A stretch of 64,000 bases of DNA from Anaeramoeba flamelloides (Eukaryota; Metamonada; Anaeramoebidae). The notes below the pieces were generated by a model. That model saw only the letters and a program-made list of their open reading frames with translations. It ran no database searches and was not told the origin of the DNA. Every line of letters begins with the position of its first letter. Position 1 is the stretch's first letter. This document shows positions 22,701 through 34,090 of the stretch, piece by piece. The position numbers and the translations under genes were made by a program. The stretch is taken from positions 2,852,001 to 2,916,000 of the forward strand of contig JANTQA010000048.1 of NCBI GenBank assembly GCA_027625915.1. Direction: 5' to 3'.

Positions 22701-25700
22701 TATCCAAACCTGAAAGCATTTTATCATATTCCGTAATATAAGTAATATATATTTTCAAATATGGACACTATTTTAGTTATTATTGGAAAATTATTTAGAA
22801 ATAAAAAAAATAAAATAAAAAAATTATTGATTAAATTAATGTGGAACAGATTTATAATTATATTTATTTATTTTAATATAAACGAAGAAGTTTTTTTTTG
22901 CATATTTGTTAGAATTTTCTCATCAAAAATCTAAATTAAATTTTTTTCTGTTAAAATTATATTAAAAATGTAGTTTGAAATTTATCAAGTTGTCTAAAAA
23001 ACTTTTGATCCAATCTCATTTAAATTGTGAAGGAATGTTAATCAAAATATTATCCCATTGGGTTCAAAAAATCATTTTGTGTGTATTTTCTGATGAAAAA
23101 TGTTCAAGAAATTTTTAGATAGAGTAAACTCGAACACCCTTATTAAGAAACATCAAAATGAAAAAAGAAAAATAATCCTGATTTTCGAGCATAAAAAATG
23201 AAGATCATTTTCGCACAAGCTCATAAAACAACCCTAACTTTTAAAGGATCACATTATCTAAATGAATTTTTACTAATTGAGTTATGTTGAATTACTCTAT
23301 TGTCTCCAAAAATCATAATAATTCTTACAAAGGAATTGAGGTTTTGTCTTAATTTTTTTGGTTTTGATTCGTTTTTTTTTTTTATTGTTTTTATTTTTTT
23401 CTTGTCAATTCTTTTTTTCCCCCTTTTAACCAGAAAGATAATTTGGGCTTTTGCTTTTTTTTTATTTTTAACCAATCACTTCTTATAAACACTTTTTAAA
23501 CCTATTTTTTTTTCCCTTTTTCCTTTTTTCTTTTTAATTTTTTTTTTTTTCTTTTTAACCATAAAGATCGTTTGGGTATGCCTTTCTCTTTATTTTTTTC
23601 ACTCTTCATTCTTTTCTTTCTATCATTTTTTACAACTTGTTCATTTTTACTTTTACTTGTTTTAAAAAAATAAATTAAGTTTCAATTACTTCTGATGACT
23701 GTATCTATCTTAGACGCTCCTTTAATTGAAAGTCTCGAATTTAGTCACTTCAAAATTCTCTTTTTAACAGATTAGATGTGTTTCATCTAAGCCTTAACAA
23801 TAAAACTAATCATCATTTGGAGACAAATTTAACAAAGATATTTTTCAACTTTGAAGTCTGTAGATTGATTATTCAACTTTTTAAATTTGTGGTGAAATCC
23901 ATATTTTTTCCTAAAATTCTTCAATTTTTTTACTAATACAAGGATCACCTTTTAATTGATTTGATCAGCTTTAGTGCTATTTTCCAAATCAAATTTTTAG
24001 AGGCATTTGAACCAAGGAGCACTAATATGATTTACATTTAATAGCAACATACTTTGATTTTAGACTTCTTAGTGGTAAACACAAATCCCTTAAATATATT
24101 TTTTATTTTTATAAAATGTCTAAAAAAAAAATAAAATTCAAAAAATGTTTAATACAATTCTTTGAAAAAAATTGTTTTTAATGAAGGTTTGACAATTTAA
24201 AAAAGATTCTACCATAGTTTTTAATGGTGGAACAATTTTAACAAGATCTAATTGTTTTTTTTTATTATTGTTTTTTTTTTAAAGATCCAAAATTTATAAC
24301 ACATTGCATAACATGTTTAATATTTAGAATAGCCATATACAAACTTTGAAGCCCTTTGAGAACAAAAAAAATGTTATAAGATTTGTTCATCTTATTATAA
24401 CATTTTATAAAAAATATTGTCCATATATTAACGAGTTTCTTTCAAAATTTTATAGTTGAACAATTTTAACAAGATTTAATTTTTTTATTTTATTATTGTT
24501 TTTTTTTTTTTAAAGATCCAAAATTTATAACACATGTTTTAATATCCTTAACATATGTATAAAAATAATTTTTTTATTTGGTTAAATCCAAAAACAATTT
24601 TAAAAAGTGATTTGATGTTGTATCAAGGTAAAATTGAAAATTGATTTTGAAAAATAAAAACCTTTTTCAGATAATAGGATTAAATTGGAAATAATTACAA
24701 TCATAGTCAACAAAAAAAATACATAAATATTAAATAGGAAAAGAAAAAAAAAAAAAACTTACAAGTTCTACATAAATATCACCAATTATGCTATCCACTT
24801 TCCATTGCTCGAGTCTATCTTCCAACGAAGAAACAAGAACCTTTTGCATTTGTACCATAACTGGAACGTGACCAAAAATATTTTTAATCAATTCTTCATT
24901 CATAATTTGAGATTTTTTAATTTCTAAAAAATATTCATTTTCTAATATCAAAAGGTTTTGTAAAAACTGTTGTTCTGATAATAAAAGTGCACTTAATTCA
25001 ATTAGTTTACTATCTCTATCAGATGTTTTAAGTATGGTATACATTTTTCTGTTTTTTCTTTTTTGCATTTCAATATGCTTCTTGTTCTTTTTAGTATACG
25101 AGAGGCTAAAAGTATCAAATGATTTATTTCTTTCATAATAATTTGAAAAATTAGGCTTACCAGAAACACCAGAAAAGCTCGAATTTGAATCTGGAAATGA
25201 ATTTTTTTTTTGAATTTTTTTAGCTATTCTCAATTTCTTAATCGGCGCATTCTTAGAGAGGATATTTGATAGGAATCTAATACCGCGCGAGTTCATTTTA
25301 GACTCGGCACGCTCAACCAATTTCATTTGGAAGTGGTTATGCTGTAAATCTATTTCCCCGCTTTTGAGGGTATTTTCTTGGTTTTTAATCCAGCAATCAA
25401 ACATTTGTGTTTCAACAAAATGCTGCAAAAACTTTCGATTTTCTTTTTTCCCATTTTGAATGAATTTCTGCGAATGAAAGTCAATATTGGCAGACATTTT
25501 GTCGAAATTTAGATATTTTTTATAATTTTCAAAAATGCCACTAAAAAATTCTAAAAAGGCTTCGCTGATCTTTTCGGAATATAGGTTTGGGGTGATTAGA
25601 TAGTTAGTTTTAATGTTTTTAATTTTAGATATTAATGTTAATTTCCCAGATGTAGGTAATTTTTGAAGATCGTAATACGGATTGATTATTTCGCCATAAT

Positions 25701-28700
25701 CTAAATCGACACGAACAATTTCTCCAAGGTCAGACTTGTCTAAAAGTAGATGGAAGCATTCCAAGACTCCCAAAATGTATGGACATGGCGCATTGTATGC
25801 ACTTATAATACTTTCAGGCAAGACAGGTATCAAGATGTTATTCCATTCAAATGGGTTTAATAAGGATATAAATGCTTGGATTGAATTGCTCAAAACATCC
25901 AATTGATTTGAAAGAAACAAGATTTGCCTTTCAAACAATAAACTTGACATAACTTTGACTAATTGCGTTGGTGAAAATTTTTTAATTAAATGTACAAATA
26001 CTTCGTTATCAAAATTTGAATATTTATTACAAAGTGTAAATTTTTGCAAATACTCAATATTTTTATTATTATTTTCAAATACCTTATTGCTATTGTTTTT
26101 GCTTAATTGGCTTTCTTCGTTATTGATTATATTGTCTTTTTCTTTTTCTTTTCCCTTTTCCTTTTCTTTTTGGTTTTCATTTTCAATCTCTATCTCTTTT
26201 TCTTTTCCTTCTTTTTCTTTTCCAATGTCTTTTTCATTTTGGCTTTCATTTTCAATCTCTATCTCTTTTTCTTCTTCTTTTTCTTTTCCATTTTGGTTTT
26301 CCTTTTCAATATTTTTCTCAATCTCTTTTTCTTCTTCTTCTTTTCCATTTTGGTTTTCTTTTCCTTTTCCTTTTTCCTCTTCTTTTTCTTTTTCTTCTTC
26401 TATCTCTATCTCTTTTTCTTCTTTTTCTTCTTTTCCATTTTCTTTTTCTTTTTCTTTTTCATTTTGGTTTTCCTTTTCAATATCTTTCTCATTTTCCCTT
26501 TCTTCTTCTTTTTCTTCTTCTTTTTCTTTTCCAATATCTTTCTCTTTCTCTTTTTCTTTTTCTTTTTCTTTTCCATTTTCTTCTTCTTTTTCATCTTTTC
26601 CATTTTCTTTTTCTATATCTATCTCATTTTCTTCTTCTTCTTCTTCTTTTCCAATGTCTTTTTCATTTTGGTTTTTATTTTCAATCTCCCTTTCCTTTTC
26701 TTCTTTTTTTTCTTCTTTTTCTTTTTCTTTTTCTTTTTCTTTTTCTTTTTCTTTTTCATTTTGGTTTTCATTTTCAATCTCTATCTCTTTTTCTTCTTCG
26801 TTTTTATTTTCATTTTGGTTTTTATTTTCAATCTCTATCTCTTTTTCTTCTTTTTCTTCATCTTTCTCATTTTCCTTTTCTTTTTCTTTTTCTTTTTCTT
26901 CTTCTATCTCCATCTCTTTTTCTTCTTCTTTTTCTTTTCCATTTTGTTTTTCCTTTTCAATATCTTTCTCATTTTCTTCTTCTTTTTCTTTTCCATTTTC
27001 TTTTTCTTTTTCTTCTTCTTTTTCTTCTACTTTTTCTTTTCCAATATCTTTCTCATTTTCCTTTTCTTTTTCTTTTTCCCTTTCCTTTTCCTTTCCCTTT
27101 CCTTTTCCATTTTCTTCTTCTATCTCTATCTCTTTTTCTTTTCCAATCTCTTTTTCATTTTCCTCTTCTGTTTCTTTTTCAATCTCTTCCTCATTTTGGT
27201 TTTCTTTTTCTATTTCTTTTTCATTTTCTTCTTCTTTTTCTTCTTCTTTTTCTTCTTCTTTTTCTTTTCTAATATCTTTCTCATTTTCCTTTTCTTTTTC
27301 ATTTTGATCTTTTCCATTTTCTTTTTCTATATCTATCTCATTTTCTTCTTCTTTTTCCTCTTGGTTTTCATTTTCAATCTCTATCTCTTTTTCTTCTTCT
27401 TTTTCTTTTCCAATATCTTTCTCTTTTTCTTTTTCTTTTTCTTTTTCTTTTCCATTTTCTTCTTCTTTTTCATCTTTTCCATTTTCTTTTTCTATATCTA
27501 TCTCATTTTCTTCTTCTTCTTCTTTTCCAATCTCTTTTTCATTTTCCTTTTCAATATCTTTCTCATTTTCTTCTTCTATTTCTTTTTCAATCTCATTTTC
27601 TTTTTTATTTTCATTATTGATCTCATTTTCCTTTTCTATTTTTTTTTCATTTTGGTTTTTATTTTCATTTGGTTTTTCATTATTGATCTCATTTTTATTA
27701 TTATTCTTATTTTTATTGAGATTGGGATTGTTGCTGTTGTTATGATTGGTGGTTTTTTGTTTTGCTTCAATTTCTTTGTTGTGGTTATTATTGGCGTTTT
27801 TCTTTAATTCGTTTTCTTTATTCTGATTTTCCAGATCTTTTCCGTTTTCCTCTTCTTTTTCTTCTTCTTCTTCTTTTTCTTTTTCATTTTCCTTTTCCTT
27901 TTCAATCCTAATTTCCTTATTATTCCAATTTTTGTTATTATTCTTATTTTGATCAAGACCGAGACTCATTTTATTCTTGACATTTTCTTTTCTTTCTTCG
28001 ACTTCTGTTTTGTCGTTAACATTGTTTTTTTTTTTTAAATCATTTTCTTTGTGAATCCAATCCGAATTTTCATTCTCTTTTTTTCTATTTTCATTTTCTA
28101 TTTGATTTTGATTGTTTGCAAACTCGTTTTTTTCTGATTTAGATTTGCTCGAATCATTATTTGTGGAATCAACTAAATTGTTATTGCCACCATCTAAAAG
28201 AGAATTTTTTTGAATTAACTTTTGTGAAAGCTTGACAGAAAGTTCAATAGACTCACCACGCAGAGGTACGTCTCTTTCTATTAGCTTTCCAAGAAACAGA
28301 TCAACTGCTTCAAGTGTAAAATTCCTTAACATTTCCAAAATGTCAATGGCTTGATAAAAAAAAGAAAAAAGAGAATAATTTGTAAGCAGAACATAGCACT
28401 CTGGGTTTGTAAATTTGTTTTTAAAAGTTCTTTTACATAATGCTAATAAGCGTGTTCCTTCTTCGTTTGTCACAATAAAAGAAAACTGATTTGTTTGTTG
28501 AACATTGTCTTCCATTAATTTGCTAATATCTGGAAAGCAAAAGGGCTTCACTTTATTAATAAATATATCATTCTTAACAATGGGGAACCGATAAAACGGT
28601 TTGATTTGTGGAAAATTTTTTGATTGGGAATTAAAAGTGGCGTTCAAGTTATAACTAACCAAAAAACATCGAACAAATAATTTAGGTTGTAGCATTGAAA

Positions 28701-28716
28701 AAAATGATTTCTTCAT
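19708..28716 (-). CDS. DENN-RhoGEF(DH)-PH-FYVE protein, putative dual Rab/Rho GEF
   Basis: Three exons on the minus strand: 28716-24763, 22767-22215, 20123-19708, totalling exactly 1641 codons. Junctions are CTT|GTAAGT...ATAG|TGT (phase 0) and AAT T|GTAAGA...AAAG|AT (phase 1), and each restores a domain: exon 1/2 completes the DH domain, exon 2/3 the PH domain. Order: uDENN (about 10-170, with KPFCFPD), a Lys/Glu/Asn tract (about 190-880), cDENN (about 900-1070, with SSLLFERQILFLS, NPFEWNNILIPVLP and YILGV) and dDENN, then DH (about 1236-1432, with LSEQQFLQNL and FLIFPVTHFRSYLQIIPKLL), PH (about 1445-1545, ending in SFVVFSKSKKLKTRW) and FYVE (1568-1630, WIPD, RRRHHCRKCG and CRVC all intact). 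DENN modules act as exchange factors for Rab GTPases, DH-PH for Rho-family GTPases, and FYVE binds PI3P on endosomes, so an endosomal Rab/Rho coordinator is inferred. The C-terminus is Lys-rich after FYVE. Intron 2 contains transposon A. Confidence 0.92.
20282..22160. mobile_element. ATCGCGAT-cluster transposon, copy A (in DENN intron 2)
   Basis: An 1879 bp element flanked by TA, with termini GAGGTTTTGATGAT and its complement ATCATCAAAACCTC. Just inside each end is a cluster of the self-complementary word ATCGCGAT and one-base variants (about 20327-20412 and 22048-22140); a third cluster lies at about 21344-21470. The left 1.2 kb matches copy B throughout, whereas the stretch between the internal cluster and the right end (about 21480-22045) does not. 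No transposase frame is visible, so it is non-autonomous. It accounts for nearly all of the 2091 bp host intron, leaving about 210 bp, the size of a normal intron here. A minus-strand run of G (complement of 20492-20508) occurs only in this copy. Confidence 0.85.
22768..24762 (-). other. Large intron 1 of the DENN-DH-PH-FYVE gene
   Basis: 1995 bp, GTAAGT to TAG. It holds a diverged copy of the 2700-2980 repeat (22990-23350), a segment at 23811-24060 related to 40730-41000, and an internal direct repeat (24229-24318 and 24455-24542, sharing CAATTTTAACAAGAT and AAAGATCCAAAATTTATAAC). Between those copies, at about 24370-24405, lies an inverted repeat with ATGTTATAAGAT arms. No delimited element or coding frame. 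Confidence 0.6.
24229..24542. repeat. Direct repeat pair of about 85 bp
   Basis: Copies at 24229-24318 and 24455-24542 share CAATTTTAACAAGATNTAAT, a T-rich block and AAAGATCCAAAATTTATAAC, differing mainly in T-run length. They lie within DENN intron 1. Confidence 0.75.
26125..27990 (-). repeat. Polypurine tract encoding a Glu/Lys/Asn low-complexity insert
   Basis: Almost pure C/T on the plus strand (purine on the coding strand) for well over 1.5 kb, built of degenerate GAAAAAGAA-like units encoding KEKEKE and EIEIENEN-type repeats. It separates uDENN from cDENN in the DENN-DH-PH-FYVE protein. Repeated longer modules such as EKENGKDEKEEENGKEKEK recur, showing expansion by unequal duplication. 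Long plus-strand open frames across it are by-products of the composition. Confidence 0.9.
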
Positions 28717-30146
28717 TTTATTTTAATTTCAAAATTGAGGTAAAACAGAACACCTAAAGACAGAACGTCAACTGAATTTTTTTCTTTTGGTTAACAAAAG
28801 TTCTGTTTGTTCAAAAAAAAAAAAATTGTTTCGATTTTTTATTTCTCTTTTCATACAAGTTCTCTAATGAATTGATTAGTTTTGTCTTGTAAGATTATTA
28901 TATCAGCTCATACAAGATTTTTATTCCTTAGTATGTGTTGGAATTATTTAATTGTCACTTATGAGGTGGTTATCGTTGGGGAATCTTGATCAATTTATTA
29001 ATCAATAGGATGCATTTTTTCCGAATTAAAATAATTTCTCATTTTGTTTTATTTAAGGTCTATCAATATTTTATTTTCTGATGCTTGAACATAATATATA
29101 AGCCAACAAAAATGATTTGCAAGTTGGGAAATTCAAATTAAATATTTTGATGTGTGAATGAAATAAAATATTGATCAAAAAATTTTTGTTATTTTTTGAC
29201 AAAACACAAAAAATCAAAAAATGTTTGTTTTTTCATATAACTATAGGCTAGATACAAATTATTTATAAATATATTTAAAGACTCGAAGTGTTAATATGGT
29301 ACTTGGAATTGAGGTGTAATTAAGTAAAAATAAGAGGATTTCGTTTAAGGAACCTTTCCAATTTAAATTTTGATTTAATTTATAAAAATAGTTTTGATAA
29401 ATTACTATAACTTAAAAAATTCAAAATTTTAGCCTACCTAATCAAATTAAAGTTTATCTAGCTGTTCTAAAATATTTTAACCAAAAAATATGGATTATGT
29501 CGTGAAAAGGGGTATATTGTGAATTTTCAATTGTTTTGAGAAAAGTTCTTAAAAATATTTTGGTAATACTTTAAAAAAAAATACAATAACTCGGAACCGA
29601 TCTGAGTTTTTTTTTTTCATGAATACATGTGTAGACTATTTTTACAACTTGGAAAACAAAATATATTAGGGAACTTGATACTTAATATGTATTATCTTGG
29701 CTTTTTTTGATAAAGAAAATATATTTAATTTTCAGTTTTCTTTATTTTCTTATAACTAATTAAATTCTAATTATTTAAACTGAAATAAAATTGTGAAATA
29801 AAATTTAAAAATATTATAATTGGAAAATTTATTTATTTTGTTTATTTGATTGGTTCTATAGGAAAAAATAAATAATTGGTTAATTATAAACTAATTTTTT
29901 TTTTTTTTTGATACAATTTAAAACAATTCAATAAAAAATTTTCTGATTTACATAAAAAATATTTAAAAAACAAGAGTAATATATATATATATATATATAT
30001 ATATTAAACATTGATGATTAAAAAGTTTTATTAATCAGATAACTTGTTAAAATTCTTAACTATCAATTTGTTGTTGATGTTTTCATTTCTTTGATTAATC
30101 AAATTCCCCTTACTATTTTAAAGTGTATAAATAGTATAATATATTA
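28717..30146. other. Intergenic, nothing recognised
   Basis: Upstream region of the DENN-DH-PH-FYVE gene. AT-rich, with an (AT)n run at about 29980-30004. No coding-like frame. Confidence 0.6.
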
Positions 30147-32175
30147 GAGGTTTTGATGATAACATATATTATCCTGATATTAACAATAAAATCGTGATAT
30201 TATTAAAAATCGCGATTAGTCCAACTTTATCGCGATATTCATAAAATCGCGATATTCACATTATCGCGAAAAAATGAAAAATTATTGTTTTGTAATTACC
30301 TTAAAAAAATTCTCTTGATCTTTACAAAGTCTTGAGACTTTTACAATAATTTCCCCTTTAATAAATGTTTGAAAGTGTTTGTAAGAGTTGTGAACTGTCT
30401 TCAAGTTTTTGAAAGTTTTGAAAGACCGAAAACTTTTTTGAAGGGAATGAGTTTGGTTTGTAGTGGAAACAGAAAATTTTTTTCTTTTCATTTTTTTTTA
30501 ACAAAATATAAAATCTCAAACAAATTTTATGATCAAACTAATAACTACCCATTTCAACAATATAATTGAATATAAGATAGATGTGAGTTTTCAAAAAATG
30601 GAGTTGTTACCTTCACAATTTTAAATAGCAAAAAAGAATAATTTTCCTTCTTATTGGTGATCGGTCAAACAAAAACCTCCAAGCTCTAGTTGTTTTCGGT
30701 CCAATACAGAGACGCTCAAAGAAGAAAAAGAAAAACACGAAGACAAATCTATAAAAAATCTTAATAATTGGTGATCATCTGGCTAGGGTGTTGTTAAAGC
30801 TTTTGAAAAGTTTATCAACCCCTTTTAGCTTTTGTAGAATATTGAAAATGTTTTAAAACAAGAAAACATTCTTTAAAGATCAAGTGAAGGGTTGGTTGTT
30901 TTATAAGGTCTTTTATTCAACTCAATTTAAAACCCAATGATTAACGGAAAAAATATTTATTTCTCTTTAGTTCTTATTGTTGTTGATCTTAAAGGATCGA
31001 TAGGTTTGACAACCAAACAAAATGAAAGCACAATAAAACTCTTTGATCTGATCCTTGATCCAATCAAGTATCTTTTTTGTTGTTTTTTCAAAGAATGACT
31101 TTTATTTTACCTAATCTATTTTTTGATCAAAAAAAATTTTTTTTTTAAAAATAATTTCTCAATTAGCCCAAAAACCCATCAACTATTATATCATGATTAA
31201 AAAGTAATCGCGATATTTTGGCATTTATCACGATTTTATAGAATTATCGCGATTTGTTATTTGTCTTACGTTACAATGTCAGTACTATTTTATTTTTTTT
31301 TTCTTTTGGGTATTTTGTTTAATAAAGCAATCCTTCAATTTTTAAATGAAGTGCTTTACGTTTTTCAAACATATTTATTTCAAAAATACCAACTTTGCAT
31401 TATGTAATTTTTTTTCTGGTAAAAAAAATTTAAAGCTGATCAGTTTCAAAACAAAAGTTTTATCATTTGATGAGGAATGAATGGAATGGGACTTGTTTTT
31501 GAAAATTAACGAAATAAATTTCAAAAAAATTTTTAAAATGTGATTTGAGTCCGGTGATAATGTACTAAAATTAGCGATTGTTTTAACTATAAATAAAACA
31601 ATTCAAGAAGTAAAAGGTATCTATTGGTTCTTTTTAAATGACACTGAAGAAATAATGAGTCTTGAAGTTGTAATATTTTATCTATTTCGGGTTGATTAGA
31701 GGACTTTTCTTTTTCTAAAGTTGGATTATGAAATTTTAGGTTACATTTACAGTTCTTGAAAGATGAGAGCACCCACGTTTTTGTTTATCATTGGGTGTGT
31801 GCAACCCTCTCTGTACTAAAGCGAAATATGAGTCTAAAAAAAAATAAAATGAGAAATGGTGAATAAAATTTATTTTTGTAGTGGGTGGTAAACTTGATCA
31901 ATGAAAACATTTTTTATCTTTACCTTCTTTCTGGTTCTATTAACTTGATCTTCCCAATCATTTAAACAAACAACTTAGCTCTACTAAATATTGCTATTTT
32001 TTGATGATGAATCAATTTTAAGATTTGGGCAAAGAGTACATTATCCCCGGATTCTAAGTCATATTATCGCGATAATATTGAATATCGCGATTTTCTGATA
32101 TTATCGTGATTTGATGGAAATTATCGCGATTTTTGTAACTTTATCGTGAATTAAGTATGTTATCATCAAAACCTC
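30147..32175. mobile_element. ATCGCGAT-cluster transposon, copy B
   Basis: A 2029 bp relative of copy A with the same termini (GAGGTTTTGATGATAAC, and its complement at the right end) and TA on both sides. The ATCGCGAT clusters are at about 30190-30270, 31190-31262 and 32061-32140. The left module to about 31262 matches copy A along its length. The slot between the internal and right clusters (about 31266-32055) differs from that in copy A and contains a protein-like minus-strand frame at 31587-31772. No transposase was recognised. Confidence 0.85.
31587..31772 (-). CDS. Protein-like frame in the variable slot of transposon B
   Basis: About 61 codons ending in TAG, entered after an in-frame stop a few codons upstream; no ATG. 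The reading is not simple-sequence: SSFKNCKCNLKFHNPTLEKE, then a polar stretch and FLQCHLKRTNRYLLLLELF. It may be an internal or terminal exon picked up by the transposon. Family not recognised, and it has no counterpart in copy A. Confidence 0.3.
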   Translation of the reverse strand: MLSSFKNCKCNLKFHNPTLEKEKSSNQPEIDKILQLQDSLFLQCHLKRTNRYLLLLELFYL

Positions 32176-33306
32176 TATTGAATAAATTTAAGAAAGGAAT
32201 AATATTATTAGTCCCAAAAAAACAATTAATTTGAAAGGTGAAAAGAATAATTACTAAAGCTACTAGATAATTTGAATATTTTTCCAAAATAATATCAATA
32301 AATATTAGCCAACTATTCATGGAAAGCGTGGATTGTTATCAAAATAAAATAATCGTATATTTTTTTTGAAAAAAGTTATGAAATATTTTTAACCAAGTTA
32401 ATAACAACAAAATGAATATTTTTTTTTTTTTGTAAAAATGCAATTACAGATTCTAACCAAATAATGTGAAGAAATAAAGAATGGTGAAATTTAACTGATT
32501 AAAAAATAAATTTTTGGAAATAACTCCTAAAACTAAAATAAAAAAGTATGTCGTTTAATTGTGTTCGCTTTAAGATGAAGTGGAATACATCTGATTAAAA
32601 TAATTACTAATTATATTCTTATAAGTTAAAAATTTTTTACAAAATATATTAATTTTTTGGAACAATAAGAAATCATTTTTTTTTTGATTTTTTATTATTT
32701 TGAAGGGAGAGTATTTGAGTTTGCTCTAATGTTTATTAAGTTTTTTAATTTAAAGAAATAAACTGAGAATTTATTTAATTTTATGTTTAATCCTTAAATT
32801 AAGAAAAAAAAATAACCGTGATTTAAATTTCCAGAATTTGACGGAATTAAGTAAAATATTTGATTTTACTCTATTATTTCACAACATGGAAAAGTACAGT
32901 TAAAACTTCCAGAGTTCGGCTTTTTATGTGTAAAATCAATAAACATGAAAGATAAAAAAGAAAATATCAAGAAAATTGGGTTTAATTTTTTTTTTGTTGA
33001 AATAAAAAGAAAATTTATTTAACTTTCTTTTTATTTCTTAAATTAAAAAAAAACACCTTTAGATTTTCCAGAATTTAAAAAAATTAAGTAAAAGCTATGA
33101 TTTTTCATAATTATTTTGGATTATGGAAAACCTAGGTGCTCTAAGGCACTTGACCAAACTTTACGACACTCGTCCTAATTTCTAAATTTTAATTTTAGAT
33201 ATTTCAATAAATACTCAAATTTTCTTTATCATTCACCAATGATAAAATAAATAATGATTCTTAATTTTGAATAATATTAAAAATATTAATATTTAATTAT
33301 TTATTA
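32176..33306. other. Intergenic with short dispersed repeats
   Basis: AT-rich. Sequence at about 32730-33160 resembles 50980-51220 and 8880-8990 (words such as AGAAATAAACNGANAATTTATTTAATTTT and TCTGGAAAANCTA), a diverged repeat family of unknown type. Confidence 0.5.
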
Positions 33307-33504
33307 CAGTCAGTTCGACTTTTAAGGCACAAACTTTCAACGAAATTTAAGGCACAATTAAAATCTCAAATTAAGGCACACAATTCAGATTCTAGTAAAA
33401 TAAATTGTAAAAAAAGATAATTACAAATTTTGTGCCTTAATTTGAGATTTTTTTTGTGCCTTAAATTTCATTGAAAGTTTGTGCCTTAAAAGTCGAACTG
33501 ACTG
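33307..33504. mobile_element. Palindromic MITE, copy 2 (TA-flanked)
   Basis: 198 bp, TA at 33305-33306 and 33505-33506. Ends CAGTCAGTTCGACTTTTAAG and the complement. Three AAGGCACAAA-type words per arm, as in the other copies. Confidence 0.93.
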
Positions 33505-33895
33505 TATTAATTTGAATTAGTTCTTCTATTCAATCTTTAATCTGAATTATTCAATTTTCTTTATAATATAGTATCAGCATTCGTATAAAAAATGATCTAT
33601 ATCTTCATCTATTTCTAATTGGGGTATTTTTTGATTCAAATTGAAGCTTTTTGCTTTTATTTTATTTTATCCTATACAAAAGAATATTGATTTAAATAAT
33701 TTGTGAAATTTCGGAGTTTTAATATTGAAATATAGCCTTAATGTTTTTAAATATTGGCGTTGTTTATTTATATTGTTATATCTAATAAAATTTAAATATT
33801 CTTGGTCATTCTACCCAAAACAATTTATTATCAAGATTTCTCTAAATCAGTTTAGATTTAATTCTAATAATTTGAAGGTACCTATTCCCCAATTA

Positions 33896-34090
33896 CAGTC
33901 AGTTCCACTTTTAAGACACAAACTTTCAACGAAATTTAAGGCACAAAAAAATCTCAAATTATGGCACAAAATTTAGATTCTAGTAAAAATAAATTGTAAA
34001 AAAAAATTTTGCAAATTTTGTGTCTTAATTTGAGATTTTTTTATATTTTATTTTTGTTGTAAGTTTGTACCTTAAAAGTGGAACTGACTG
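33896..34090. mobile_element. Palindromic MITE, copy 3 (TA-flanked)
   Basis: 195 bp, TA at 33894-33895 and 34091-34092. Same orientation-free palindrome; the right arm is the most diverged of the set (one AAGGCACAAA-type word is lost). It lies only about 390 bp from copy 2. Confidence 0.92.

Noticed and set aside
25955-27807. Two long plus-strand open frames (about 450 and 566 codons) of Phe/Ser and Phe/Leu repeats
   Set aside because: They are the complement of the polypurine tract coding for the Glu/Lys/Asn repeat of the DENN-DH-PH-FYVE protein; the composition alone keeps stops away.
30282-30569. Short frames near the left end of transposon B
   Set aside because: The matching region in copy A does not keep the frames, so they are unlikely to be coding.
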